Of a stretch of 64,000 bases of DNA, positions 45,481-57,546 are shown one piece after another. The notes under the pieces were generated by a model. It was not told the origin of the DNA. It worked only from the letters and a program-made list of their open reading frames with translations, and ran no database searches. The DNA lies in assembly GCA_963693365.1 (NCBI GenBank), contig CAVNZM010000005.1:7316001-7380000 (forward strand), given 5' to 3'. Numbering within the stretch: the first letter of the stretch is position 1; each line of letters starts with the position of its first letter. The position numbers were made by a program, and so were the translations under genes. The DNA comes from Amoebidium appalachense. Lineage: Eukaryota > Ichthyosporea.

Positions 45481-45530
45481 GGGTACCCTGGCCATGGAGA
45501 GAGTAATGGAGAGAGCTGAGAGTGACTCAC

Positions 45531-45630
45531 TGCATTCATCATTGCAAGGTTGCATCCATCCTCATCGTGGGTGCCAAACCGCGGGAAGGCAAACACTTCC
45601 GGTGACCAAGTGACGGTCAGACCGACCGCA
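45531..45630 (-). CDS. Candidate internal exon, unidentified protein
   Basis: On the minus strand an acceptor-like CTGAATAG is followed by 100 open bases and a strong donor, AATGCA followed by GTGAGT. The peptide includes TWSPEVFAFPRFGTHDEDGC and looks protein-like, not repetitive. Phase would be 2 in and 0 out. An upstream minus frame (45640-45858) is also open but could not be joined to it in phase. No family was recognised. Confidence 0.3.
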
Positions 45631-45859
45631 CTATTCAGGCAGCCAATAAAAATAGAAATCTTTACAAATTGAACCAATCGAACATCTTGTGTTCGCAAAG
45701 ATTTTGAAAAGGGGATCACCAAATACTCCTTTGGTGGGATATTTTCGGAATCCAAATTGTAAAGAAAGTGGACTGCAGTCTGGGCGGTGTGGGCGCCACT
45801 GGGCGGGCGAACGGTCCAACTTATACTTTATATGTCTGTATAATGTATAGTAAAACAAG

Positions 45860-46994
45860 ACCTCATAAAATGAAGCCTGTTGTTCACTTTTGTTTAATAC
45901 GACTGACAGCCTTTGTTGTCTAAACTGTAACAGAGCTACCCAATTTAACAGTGTACTGGAGGCTCCACCGAAGTATCTTGAAATCTGGAACCAGTCACTC
46001 CGGGTTGTTTATAGTCTGGCTGTATAATAGCCGTGACGTGGTCGCAACATGTAATTTTGCCGTAAATGAGATGATATGCAATAACGATAAGAACACCTTG
46101 CTTTGTTGAAGAGGGTATGCAGTCTGACACTATTGAATCAGTGTACGACCACCCAAATGATAAATAATAACAAAGTAATAAGGAGTAAAGTGAAATTGAA
46201 GTCGGTGGTCGAACGAAAGATGCTTGCACGCAACCCCTCCCCCAGCAGCGCCCCCCTCCCCCCCCCCCCCCTCCCCCCCACCCCTTGACCATACCTCTCC
46301 TATCCATAGATCTCTATCCAGTATAATCTAAAGAGACGGGGGTTTGGTGGACTTCCCCCCCCCCCCCCCCCCCCCCCTAGGTTAGGGGATTAAAAAAAAA
46401 TGGTGTCTATTTGCCTGTTGCTCGACTTAAATCCTTTTCTGCACCATCCACTCTCATTTGGCTACAAGAGTATCGTACTCCCCCATCAACACCACTCCAC
46501 GGACTGACGTTGCCCCCCCAGCTCCCCCCCTTCGGAGTCCCCTCCCCGCCCCCCCCCCCCCCCCCTCCCCCTCCCCTCCGCCCCCTCCCTCCCCTCCCCC
46601 TCCCCCTCCCCCCCTTCCCCCCTTCGGAGTCCCCCTCCCCCCTCCCCGCCCCCCCCCTCCCCCCCCCCCCCCCCCCCCCCTGCACCCCCTCCCTTCCTTC
46701 TCCTCTTCGCGGTCTCCCTTCCGCTCCCGACGTCCAGAATGACCTTTTCCTGGGGTAGAGCTTTGGGGGGTTTGTTTTATATGTTGCGTGTGGGGGGGGG
46801 GAGGGGGGATAAGCGATGTCTTGGGCAAAGCGTAGGCAGGTCCTGGGCAAGAAGCACATGCATGCCGTTCAGTCTTTGATTGAATACCCTAATAGGCCAT
46901 AGCTTGAGTTAGTTTTGACTTTGTAGGGCAGCACGGACCACACACAGTTTGCACACCCGTGAGCGCACACACGCGCATAGACACACCGACACCC

Positions 46995-47041
<47 letters not shown>

Positions 47042-47133
47042 GCGTCTGTTATACACAGACACACGCACACGTACGGACAGCGGCACACCCACAACACCGT
47101 GCTACGGACACCCCCCTGCGCCCCCCCCCCCCC

Positions 47134-47164
<31 letters not shown>

Positions 47165-47323
47165 AAACAGTTACCCCTCCCCCCTCCCCCCCTCCATACG
47201 CATGCGCACGCACATCTCGTGATCAGACAACCCAACCGAAAAATGGTCTCCACACTTCCATTGTAAGGAGGGGGAAGAGGGGGTGGGTGTGTGTGAGGGA
47301 GGGGAGGGGGAGGGGGGGGGGGA

Positions 47324-47354
<31 letters not shown>

Positions 47355-47466
47355 AGGGGGCAGGGTGATTCATCTGGAATCTCAGAAATACGGATCTCCC
47401 GAGGCTCTTTGATCATATATTGAGACCCAATCACGGACATTTTTTCTCTTTTTTTTCGGGATTTTT

Positions 47467-47497
<31 letters not shown>

Positions 47498-47501
47498 GGG
47501 G

Positions 47502-47533
<32 letters not shown>

Positions 47534-47540
47534 TCGTCTA
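45860..47540. other. Unassigned region with poly(C), CA and poly(G) repeats
   Basis: An AT-balanced part (45860-46230) contains an 80-codon minus frame with no recognised homology. It is followed by C-rich blocks (46252-46280, 46355-46378, 46510-46690), (CA)n at 46998-47041, poly(C) at 47118-47150 and G blocks at 47290-47355 and 47477-47533. No gene is supported. Confidence 0.5.
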
Positions 47541-47740
47541 GCAGCTGTTGTCGATGTACTTTTTGTTTCAATGGGTTTTTGCCAATAATCGGAGTTCGAA
47601 GTGTTCTTTTCGACCTCACTGCTTCGTTTCGCTTCTAATGGGTTTTTGCAGCGAAACTTACACGTACACACAGATAAGCACTGTGACACATCACATACAA
47701 AAATTAAATAGACTGCAAGTTGTGCACTTGAAACTCAGAG

Positions 47741-47780
<40 letters not shown>

Positions 47781-48237
47781 AGGTTGTCTTATTTTCCCCT
47801 TAGTCTTGGTAAACCTTAGAATCTGACTTTTTCCTTTAAGATTCTGGTAGTTATTATCTTATGTCAGTAGGTGAATCGTTTATAAACCCGAATGACCCCT
47901 GCAGTCACCACGGGATAGTCTAAGAAGCAATGTGTCGGATAGGGTTGGGATAGCACTTACGTGTATCTCAGGGATCAAAAAGGAAGTTAATAAATGCAAA
48001 AATCGAAAATGTTGGAGAAAATCTTTTTTGTGCAGCTTATGGCTTAGATTTGCTAACTACTTGGCAAAAATTTCTCAAAAAAAAGGGGCAACTAGTATAT
48101 ACAGGCAACAATCTCAATAATTTCTCTTGGGAGCATCGGGTGAGTACAGGTGGGTAACCTTACACAGACCTCAGTAAGACGCACTTTCGATGGCTTTGCT
48201 ACGATCACGCCGAGATTTCGCAACACCGACATAGACT

Positions 48238-48288
<51 letters not shown>

Positions 48289-49080
48289 CCCACACACACA
48301 CACACACACACCACCACCACCACCTTTAACGGTGATACAAAAGTATGTCATTGCCAACTCTCCCGGTCTCCTGGTGTATTTGTGTCTGTGCCAGAAATTT
48401 AAGTCCGGATCAGTGCCCAATGATGACGTAACCCTACGAAATCCTTATACTTGCTTTGCCTATATATTGTGCAATCTCCCGGGATAGTTTGCAGCGTAAA
48501 GAAAATTGATTTATGGGTAAATGCTGACTTAGTTGCTAAACTATGAACACCCATATAGGGGGCCAGTATTGACCTCCCAAAATTGCCCGAAACCTACACC
48601 GTGTAAACTGACGCGGCCCAAAGATAATTGGCTTAAGCAACGTCAACATGACGTTGGCCTTGTATTTGCCTGTACAATGTCTTGCCCTATCTCCTACTTC
48701 AGTCCTTAAGACATCTTTCATCGATATGTCGTATTAGTAAGGGGTGTACGATGTACAAATCAGGCTAAGTGCTCAGAATTTCTTCATGATATGGCAATGC
48801 GGCCTAAAAAGGAGATTACCATATATAGGCAAAACATGTATCCGGTTGTGGTTACTCGGATCATATATTATCGACACAAATCCGTGACGAGTCCTAGTCC
48901 GTGGAGCACATGGTGGCCTTTTAGGGGACTGCAAGTTTGCTGGGTCATTATCTGATGCTGTTAACCAATCGGATCCGACATATTTGCTACAATAAGAGGT
49001 ATGTATTATGTAGCTATTGCTTTCAAATTACCCGTTGATATGTGTGGGGTTCAAATGCAGGGGATTTAAGGACGGTGGCC
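47541..49080. other. Mostly unique AT-balanced sequence, no gene found
   Basis: Apart from poly(C) at 47741-47780 and 48243-48286 this stretch is non-repetitive. Frames are short (up to about 60 codons), with no recognised motifs, RNA genes or clear splice-bounded exons. It may be regulatory or relic sequence. Confidence 0.4.
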
Positions 49081-49927
49081 GTTTGGGGGCGGGGGGAAGG
49101 GGCATGGGTTGGTGGGTGGGTGGGTTGGTGTAGGTGTGTGTGTGTGTGGGTGAGTGGGTGGGTGGGAGGGGGGGCCAGATGTGTGTATGGGTGGGTGGGT
49201 GGGTGGTGGGGGAGGGGGGGGGGGGGGGGGAGGGGGGAGGGGGGGGTGTGGGTGGGTGGGTGGGTGGTGGTGTGTGTGTGTGTGTGTGTGGTGGGGGGGG
49301 GGGGGGGGGGGGGGGGGAAGGGGGTGGGGGGGGGGGGGTGAGTGGGTGGATGGTTGGGTGGTGGTGGGGGGGGGGGAGGGGGGAGGCTGTGGGTGGATGG
49401 GGGGGGGGGTAGGTGTGGGGTTGGGGGATATGGGGGGGGGGGTTGGTGGGATGTACGTGGTAGTGGTAGGCACGGATGGGGTAGAGATGGGGTAGGGACT
49501 TGGTGAGGTGAGGGGGAGGTGTGTGTGTGCATGTGCCCCGGATGTGTTGGTGCCGTATGTGGGTGGATGTGGTGGTGGTGGTGGCGCGGGGGAAGGGGGG
49601 GGGGGGGGGAAGGGGGGGGAGGGGGGGGGGGGGGGGAGGGGGGAGGGGGACAGGGGCTTTTCGGAGAGCTAAGCGTTAATTACATATCCGACAGAGATCA
49701 TCGTGCTGGGTGGCGGCCGCGGGTGGCATGAATGGGTCCTCCCGGGGATAGCAGACAGGGGACCTCTGAGTGGGACACCAAATGGTCAGGGATTAGGGAT
49801 TATAGACCCCGGTTAGCGAGGCTATTGGATAGGATTTGGTTTTCTCCAAGAAGTTTTTCTTTTTCTTTTCTTTCTTTCTTTCTTTTCTTTTTCTTTTCTT
49901 CTCACCTTTTTTTTTTTTTCCCCTCAA

Positions 49928-49980
<53 letters not shown>

Positions 49981-51118
49981 TGGCAATGGGGGGGGGCGGG
50001 GGGGGGGGGGGGGGGGGAGGGTCATCCGTCCCCCGGGTGCCATCTACGAGAGAGACCTGAGCTTTGCCTAGTCCAAAATCTTTACCACACTGGTGTTACG
50101 TGCAGTCCCCATCCTCCCCTCCTTGCCCCTTCCCCCTCCCCCATCAAAAAAAAGCGCATTCCCAGGGTCTATTACACGGCTAATACTTGTCCCGATCAAA
50201 CTTGGAACTTCTGCCCTCAACAGAATTGCGCATACAAAGTGGGTGGGTGGTGAGTGGATGGACGTGTGGGGGCTGGGGTGGGGGGGACTGATTGTGTGGC
50301 ATAGTCCCCTGCGCTGGGCGCTGGGGGGGGGGGGGGGGGGGGGGGAGGGGGGAGGGGGGGGGGGGGGGGGGGAAGGGGAAAGGACCGACGATCCCTACGG
50401 CTAGTTTGGGGAAGGGGGAGTAGAGGGATGCCGTGTGGGGGATGGGGGGAGGGGGGTGGGGGGAGGGGAGGGAGGGGGAGGGGATTAGGGGGGAGGGGGG
50501 AGGGGGGGGGGGGGGAGGAGGCGTTGGGGTAGGGTATTGGAATGCCCGTGTGTTCTAATATTAACACTTACCTGTCAGTCACCAGCCCTATCTGCTGTGA
50601 AACCTGTGTTTCCTCTTTAATGTAGGGGCCAAGGAGGGTAAAAAGGTGGGTGGGATGGGGTGGGGGGGTTGGGGGGGGGGGGGGGGGGGGGGGGGACTTG
50701 TGCGTGCGTGTGGATTGGGGGAGTGGGAAGGGGGTGGGTGGGTGGGGAGGGGGGGGGAGGGGGGGGGGGGGAAGACGGGTGCTTGTATGGGATGAGCAAG
50801 GGTATTCTGTGTGCAAAAGCAAAGGCAAATAGCAGATGTGTATATTTGTAAATGTGAATGCTTCGGGGGAGGAGAGGGGGCGGGATTGGGCAAATGTGTT
50901 TGTTTGTGTTTGCGTGTGATGATAGGCGGACTGAAAGAGGGTGAGAAGCGGGGGGGAGTATGTGTGTTGGTGTGCCTCGGTGTGTATGATTGGGGTGGGG
51001 GAGGCCCGGGGGGAGGGGGGAGGGGGCAGGGGGCAAATGGGTGTGTGTGGGTGTGTAGGTGTTAGAGAGGCGGGGGGGGGGGGGGGGGGGGGGGGGGATG
51101 TGTGTGTTTGTGTGTTAC

Positions 51119-51151
<33 letters not shown>

Positions 51152-51189
51152 ATGCACTTGTGCCACGTGTGCGTGTGTGCGCACGCATA

Positions 51190-51226
<37 letters not shown>

Positions 51227-51375
51227 CTGGGTATGTGAGTGTTTCATGCGTGTGTGTGTGTGTGTGTGTGCACGTGCCCGTGTGTATGTGTGTGTGTGAG
51301 GTGTGTGTGTGTGTGTGCATGTGTGTGTTTTGTATGTGCATGCGTGTGTGTGTGAGTGCGTGTGTTCGCGCGCAA

Positions 51376-51448
<73 letters not shown>

Positions 51449-51775
51449 TTTGTGTGTGTGTGTGTGTGTATGTGTGTGTGTGTGTATCTCGGTGTACGTT
51501 TGTGTGCCCAGGGTGTTTGCTCTTGTTTGTGCAGTGTGTATGTGTGTTGGAGGAGGGAGGGGGGGAAGGGGGAATATGTAAACAATGTTTGACTGGTTGC
51601 TTTCGGAAGAGATGGGCACTGTTTAAAATTTGTCGGAGGACGCTTCTTTTGCGAAATTCTGGCATGTGGTGTTTGTGCCTATGTTTGGAACTATCAGCAC
51701 TTGAACCCAAACCTCTGATGGCTGTAGGGATGGTGTGGCCCACACCTGTTCTATTTGCCCTCTCTCGCTCTCTCC

Positions 51776-51814
<39 letters not shown>

Positions 51815-52684
51815 CCCCCCCCCCCTCTCTCTCTCTCTCTCTCCCCCCTCTTTCTCCCTCTCCCCCCCCCCCCCCCCCCCTCCCTCTTTTTCTTTCTTTC
51901 TTTCTTTTTTTTGGGGGGGGGAGGGGGGGGAGGAGAGAGGGGGGGGGGGGGGGGGGGGAGAGAGGGAGAGAAATGGGAAGGGAAAGGCGGGGTGAGTGCT
52001 CAGTAGTTATGTGACATACCGATTGGGCTCACATGAACTTGGTCGTGATATTTGAGGAGAGTTGGAAGCATAGGAAGCGGGAGGGGAGGGGAGGGGGATG
52101 TTGGTGTGGGGGAAGCGGGGGAGGAAGGGGGTGGGGGGGGGGGGGGAGGAATATATCGAATATGGGGGGTGGGGAGGGGGTGGGCGGGGGTGGGCTTAGA
52201 CTGAGGGGAAGGGGCTTACGTATATAGGGGTGATTTGAAGGGTCGGAGAGAGGGGAGGGGGGCGGGGCGGAGGAAGGGGAGGGGTTACATATGACACCGA
52301 CAACACAACGGAACTACATATCCAGGGAAGAAGTGAAAGGAACAGAAAACGAACTGCCCACATCTGCCCCCCCTCCTCTCCCCCCACCCCTTCCTCTCCC
52401 ATTCCCCCCCTCCCCCCACCTCTCCCCTTCCCCTCCCACACAGAAATATATATTAGGATACTATTAAATGATATCTCTGCAGGGAACACTATTTGGGTTA
52501 TTGCTGGCATTGTCCATTAGGAGGGTGGAAAACGAAGATCATGACATATGTAGTGGTGGTGGTGGCCGGTGCCGGAATGGTGTGGGGGGGGGGGGAGGGG
52601 GGGGGGGGGACGGGGGGATTTGTTGGGGGGCGAAGGAGGGAGGGTAATGGGAAGGGGGTGAGGGAGGGAGGGGGGAGGGGTCCC

Positions 52685-52718
<34 letters not shown>

Positions 52719-52740
52719 GGGGGGGGGGGGGGGGAAAGCT
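49081..52740. repeat. GGGT/poly(G), (GT)n and CT-rich block
   Basis: Degenerate GGGT and poly(G) repeats (49080-49660), poly(G) at 49931-49978 and about 50000-50020, G blocks at 50323-50372, 50450-50520, 50672-50695 and 51071-51098. A GT-rich tract of nearly 400 bases follows (51110-51490), then CT/poly(C)/poly(G) (51760-51960) and G-rich sequence to 52735. Short unique islands (49660-49860, 50030-50240, 51580-51740) show no convincing genes. Long frames are repeat translations. Confidence 0.75.
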
Positions 52741-52933
52741 GATTGTGGTTCATTGTGTGATACCGTACCTCCCACACATGCAAACATGAATATCGTGTTT
52801 GAGTTGCAGTCGCCGGCCAGTTGCCGATATCGATCGACGTTCGCAATTGTTGAAGAAAGGGTCTTGGCCTTTCTTCTCGAGCATCTCACTTGCAGTCCTT
52901 GTATTTGAACCTGTTTGAACCTCGTTATAGCTG

Positions 52934-52975
<42 letters not shown>

Positions 52976-53384
52976 AATGAAATGGGGGGTGGGGCCCCAC
53001 GGTGAGGGGTGTGTACATGTGTGTGCGAGTGTGTGTTTTACAGTGTGGTGTGTGGAGGGGGGGGGGGGGGGGGTAGAGGAGAAGGGGGGCATTATCTTGA
53101 AAGCGGGTGGAAGTTGGAAAGGATTCAGTGACGGTACTTGGCCTAGGGCACATTTCCCGTCACGGAAAAAAGTTAAAGGGGAGCCAAAAGCATTTGGAAA
53201 ACCGGAAAACCATGTCAGACTCTCGCAATTTTTTTTCAGGGTGGTTTTCTCAGCTAGGAATCTAGAACGTCGACCCAGTGAAAAGAATCTCCTGGTGCAA
53301 AAACCTACCCATTTTGCAAAAGCGCAGGGTAGAGGGGGGGCCTGGGGGGCGAGGGTGTGCGTGTGTGACGGTGTGTTTTGGAGG

Positions 53385-53420
<36 letters not shown>
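52741..53420. other. Unique islands between poly(G) runs
   Basis: Unique sequence at 52741-52936 and 53090-53330 is separated by poly(G) at 52938-52972, 53057-53073 and 53384-53419. The plus frame across 53090-53330 is open and of mixed composition but has no recognised domain. No gene is supported. Confidence 0.35.
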
Positions 53421-53536
53421 CGACGTCAGCAAAAACATGGATGTTTATTTTTTTATAATGACTTTATTGATATGCTCAGCAAAATAGAAGCCATCGAGAT
53501 ATCACCGATATCTCGGAGAAGAAAATACAAAAGCCC

Positions 53537-54080
53537 TCACTCTCGGATACGGAGGAGATAACGACTTAAATAATCATACACCCTAGAAAACTCGTTAAAC
53601 ATACCGTGGTTCAACAGATAGTCAATAGACGTAATATCAGGATTATCTAAATAAGCCAGTCTTCTAATTTCTAACGGAATAATCTGAGATAAATAAATAC
53701 ATCTATCTAAGTGTTTACGAGAAAAAGGTTCTGCACAAAAGTGGCACAAACATTTATGGAAACAAAGGTTAGAGCGCCAAAATAAACATTTCCAAGCTAT
53801 ATCACAAGGAGGGGTTAGAATTGCAAATCGGTAAGTGTGGTAGGTTTACGAGAGGAAGGATAAATATAAGTAGCTAATTTACACAACGATTGTAAAGAAA
53901 ATAGACGAGTCTCTAATATAAAAAGAAGCACAGGCTCAAGAGCCCTACCATGATACTCTTTGTCACAACGATGAAGCAAAGGATATTGAGTATGAAACCA
54001 AGTAACATACTGCTGATAACTAGTAGAAGAGAAAAATAAAGGAGATAAGTATTTAAAAAGATATCTCGGAGACGTAACTT
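53537..54080 (-). pseudogene. Retroelement fragment (C-terminal part of a reverse-transcriptase polyprotein)
   Basis: This AT-rich island differs in base composition from everything around it. On the minus strand it encodes two protein-like pieces in different frames. The first covers about 80 codons (includes YVTWFHTQYPLLHRCDKEYH). After a frame break near 53830 a second piece of about 100 codons carries CHFCAEPFSRKHLDRC, a CxxC-x7-H-x3-C knuckle like those at the C-terminus of many non-LTR retrotransposon proteins, and it ends at 53537. No RT core is present. The frame break and missing 5' part mark it as a dead fragment. Family assignment is tentative. Confidence 0.4.
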
Positions 54081-54104
54081 AGATAAATAAGCCAGTCTTC
54101 TAAT
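53648..54104. repeat. 21-base direct repeat flanking retroelement sequence
   Basis: The 21 bases at 53648-53668 recur exactly at 54084-54104. A 13-base GATATCTCGGAGA near 53507 also recurs at about 54060. The first copy lies inside the coding part of the fragment, so this is more likely an internal duplication or rearrangement than a target-site duplication. Confidence 0.6.
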
Positions 54105-54204
54105 AAAAAACTTTCCGGAATAGCCAAGGCACCCGATCCATGACTACCCCGGTTGGACTTAGTTTAGAAGGCCATTCCCATAGTCCTGCACCCAGGCGAG
54201 TCCC

Positions 54205-54290
54205 ATCAGGGCATCCGATCCCCAATGCGCTACATCCCGGGATTCGAACCAGGATGTTATAATTAGACGGATGAGCCGGCTGGCTGCCAG
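54205..54290 (-). repeat. tRNA-like (B-box) remnant
   Basis: On the minus strand CCTGGTTCGAATCCCGGG is a near-perfect T arm with Pol III B-box. It is preceded by GTCTAATTATAACAT, which resembles a decayed anticodon arm. The acceptor and D arms do not fold. It is consistent with a tRNA-derived SINE or a dead tRNA gene, and it lies next to retroelement debris. Confidence 0.35.
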
Positions 54291-54363
54291 CAGTGGCATT
54301 GTTGTGGGGCGGACTGAGTGCATTCTCATTTGCTGGAAGACCCCTCCCTCCTCCCTCCTCCCC

Positions 54364-54411
<48 letters not shown>

Positions 54412-55303
54412 ACTGACAAACACACAGCATCACTATATTTACAGCCTGCTCATGGCTTCTCTCCTTCTCTACCCTGTCCCCGGGGGTGCATTTCCCCCTC
54501 CCCCTCAACCAAGACTTTGCCTGGCGTGGTAGGACTCCACAAGCGTATAGTGAAAGTTGCACATTGATGCTCATAATTCAAATATCGGGTAGTGGTTACG
54601 GGTTTCCTGCCCACTGCATATAATGCGCTTGTGGAGTCCTGCTCAGGCAAACAAGATGGTCTCTGTTAGGTCTTCATAATCTGTAAACATTTTGGCAATG
54701 CCCAGATATTCTCCTTTAATTGGGTTGACATTTGAGTGCACTCACACGTCATAGTGGGATTAACTGAGGTCTGATTACCCCCTCCCCTTTGCCCCTTTCT
54801 CTCTTCCCCCCCCCCCGGGCCCCAACACACACACACACATACAACCCCTCTCCACCCTGGCCAACGGTGCCACCAGCACAGCATGTGACCTTCTCAACTT
54901 GGTCTTCTTGCGAATGAGCTATTAGTTATACTATTCTTTACGAGCCACAATACATAATACCGAACTTAGACTATTATATTGAACTAGACTGGACTCCCGC
55001 AATAGGCGCCAAAAAAGGATTTCCAAAACACAGCCAACTTGGCAACACATCGAACAACCATGAGTTCACAAACCTAGGCACACCAGTTTTGATTGCATGC
55101 CATTAGTAAGAACCAGTTGTTGCGCACTGCCCGGCCCCCCTCGTGAGCGTACTACCGTGACCATGGCCCGGCTAGTAGAGCATTAAGGCACCACGCCAGA
55201 AGAGGGGAACATTATTTTAATTAATTAGTAACATAACTACTCAGATCGGATCATAGGTTCTTCATTATGCCAGGGTCACTTGAAGCGTCACGACAGGTTC
55301 GAC
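54291..55303. other. Spacer, no gene found
   Basis: Contains poly(C)-(CA)n at 54360-54414 and a C run near 54807. The remainder (54420-55300) is unique sequence with short frames only and no recognised features. Confidence 0.45.
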
Positions 55304-56969
55304 CTATGGGCACATGCTCAACGTGGGTGTCTTCAATGGGGGCACAGCCCACACGCCGTTGGTACACGTGGCCACAACTACATAGCAGGTCCCCCCGACA
55401 CCACCCGGACACTTAACACAGCTCTGAAGGGTACAAGGAGAAGCCGTAGAAACACACGATGCACCGGCGGTAACGGTGGAGGGACATTCGTTTGCGTCAA
55501 AGGAAGTCTTAGATAGGTTGTTCTCGGGAAGTTGAGGCTCGGCGGCGGGCTTAGGTGGGACTTGGTCCCCGGATTGCGGGGAAACCACAAGGGCTGACGG
55601 AGCCTGTTGGGAATTGTCCGAAGTTGAGAAGACTGGAGGGGTTGTGATTGCCACCAGAGAGGGGATCTCAGAAGGCTTCGGCATAACGAAGAAGTCAATG
55701 GGCGGTGGAATCATGGGGCTGGTGGTGGGGCACTGGGAGAGGCTGGGCGTGAAGTTGCTGATGGTCCACGTGGTGCCTGTGCCGCCGCATTTGGCAGTTG
55801 TCGAGCTGCAAAGCGGCTGGCCTTCTGGGCACTTCTGGCATGTTCCTTCAAAGCGGCATTCACGCACACCCACGTAGCAGGGTGTCCCCGCGGTAGGGAC
55901 GGTGGTTGGGCAGTTGGCAAGGCCAACCATGGGCCGCACAGGTGCAACGGCCGCGGGTGTATATGTCACAGGGGGTGCAATAGGTGTGGGGGCGGTCGTT
56001 GGTGTGGGGGCCACGGTTTTGGTAATTAGTGGGATGCAGAGGCCGGAGCGGTTGAAGGTGCCGACCGGGCATACACAGCCAGTGCCTCGGGTAGAAGGGA
56101 CCATGGGGGCTCTACATTTGCTGATTGCTCTTGATCGAAAATTGGGTCCCCCGTTGGTATAATCCGGTCCCACGCTATATTTCACGGGTGGAAGCTTACC
56201 TGGTCCAACGGAAGCTGCGAAAGTTAAATTGAGATTGTGGTTGGTTAGTTTGGATGGAACGCGCTTTGCTAAGAGGCTACACTCCATGGGTTTGGATGCA
56301 TTTTCCAGCTAAGACTCCGATGGACGTATGTAAAGGACCTTGTTACTTAGTGCTTGACGGCAACGGCGTGCACACAGTTGTCCAGTGATGCCAACCCGAG
56401 CCGCATGCGTACAGACTACTGCTTAATGGATCGTTTTGTTTTCATGTGATGACCATGTGTGATCTGGCAGACTGCAGGATTTCTTACTTTACTATCAAGC
56501 GGATTTTAACACTATCACACGTATACTCATCTTGACTCTATCTGAGGTCCTGAGAGCCAGTGGAACAAGCATATACTAATAAGCTAGACTGTCGCTGCTC
56601 GAGCTCCCTGAGACTAGTTTGACCTCTAGCTGATTTTATTCTAGCTATATAGGCCTCAGTGGCAATGGCATGTACTACGTTATCATAACGTCCGATACTA
56701 TTGAAATACTCAGGTTTCGAAGTTTCGTCCGCTAATACACACGGCCCAGCCTGTCACCAGCCATAATCACACACAAGTGAACCTCCGACTTCTAAGATTT
56801 TGCATTGTTGATTCACAGATCGAGCTGCTAACTTGAAAGTGAGGTGTCCACGAAGTGAATCACATGCCATATGCTTCGTACTCAGTTCATTTCACCCCCC
56901 AAAGCACTCACCGGCATGGGCGAATGAAGCAATGCCGGCAACGGCAACAGTGCTGACAAGGAGATTCAT
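55304..56969 (-). CDS. Secreted cysteine-rich protein with duplicated 8-Cys module
   Basis: Exon 1 (56969-56912) encodes a signal peptide, MNLLVSTVAVAGIASFAHA, and exon 2 (56214-55304) the rest. Both join in phase 1 across a 697-base GT-AG intron, giving 322 aa. The mature protein would begin near ASVGPG. A short N-terminal Cys segment (GCVCPVGTF..GLC) precedes a Thr/Pro/Ala-rich linker. Two modules of about 60 residues follow, separated by a Pro/Ser-rich spacer. Each module has eight cysteines in the pattern CPxTV..AG..C...C...C..KCP.G..C...C..W...TPxLSxCP. The protein ends four residues after LS. No known domain name was recognised; an extracellular or cell-surface role is inferred from the signal peptide and Cys spacing. 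A GTAAGC inside exon 2 (56199) could be an alternative donor. Confidence 0.65.
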
Positions 56970-57061
56970 TTCTCAAGAAAAGAAAGCCCAGCAATAAGCT
57001 ACTAGAACCACAGTCGAAAAGGAGTTCTGTCCGGAGCTCTGCCAGCAGAGGAAGCGTCCGT

Positions 57062-57068
57062 TTTTATA
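57062..57068 (-). promoter_or_regulatory. TATA box of the secreted-protein gene
   Basis: TATAAAA on the minus strand lies about 93 bases upstream of the proposed ATG at 56969. This leaves room for a leader of some 60 bases. Confidence 0.55.
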
Positions 57069-57269
57069 TGCGCAAATACGCATTGGCCGTCGCCAGCTAA
57101 TAGCACCGGACTGCCAGACAGAGAAGCTGCAAATTTGTACCGTCGGGCAGCGGGCTCGACTCAGACCAACATCTCACGGTCAAATGAAGTATGTGTATTT
57201 ATTCAAAGGCCGGTTTTATCGGTAACCCAGTAGGATAAGCCTCTACAGAAGTTGGAGCGGCTATGACAT

Positions 57270-57466
57270 TGCCGGAGGCAAGACCATTTCTTGCTACGGT
57301 CGTGGCTCCCCGAGACTCATGGACATGAAATCAGAGGCAAGTACGGAAGTTTATTATTTTGAAAATAAAATAATTACTCTAAAAGAATATTATGAATAAC
57401 TGTTGATGGACATCTAATGAACCATGAAAACTATGGTGTGTGTACGTGCATGTAAGTGCACGTACG

Positions 57467-57546
<80 letters not shown>

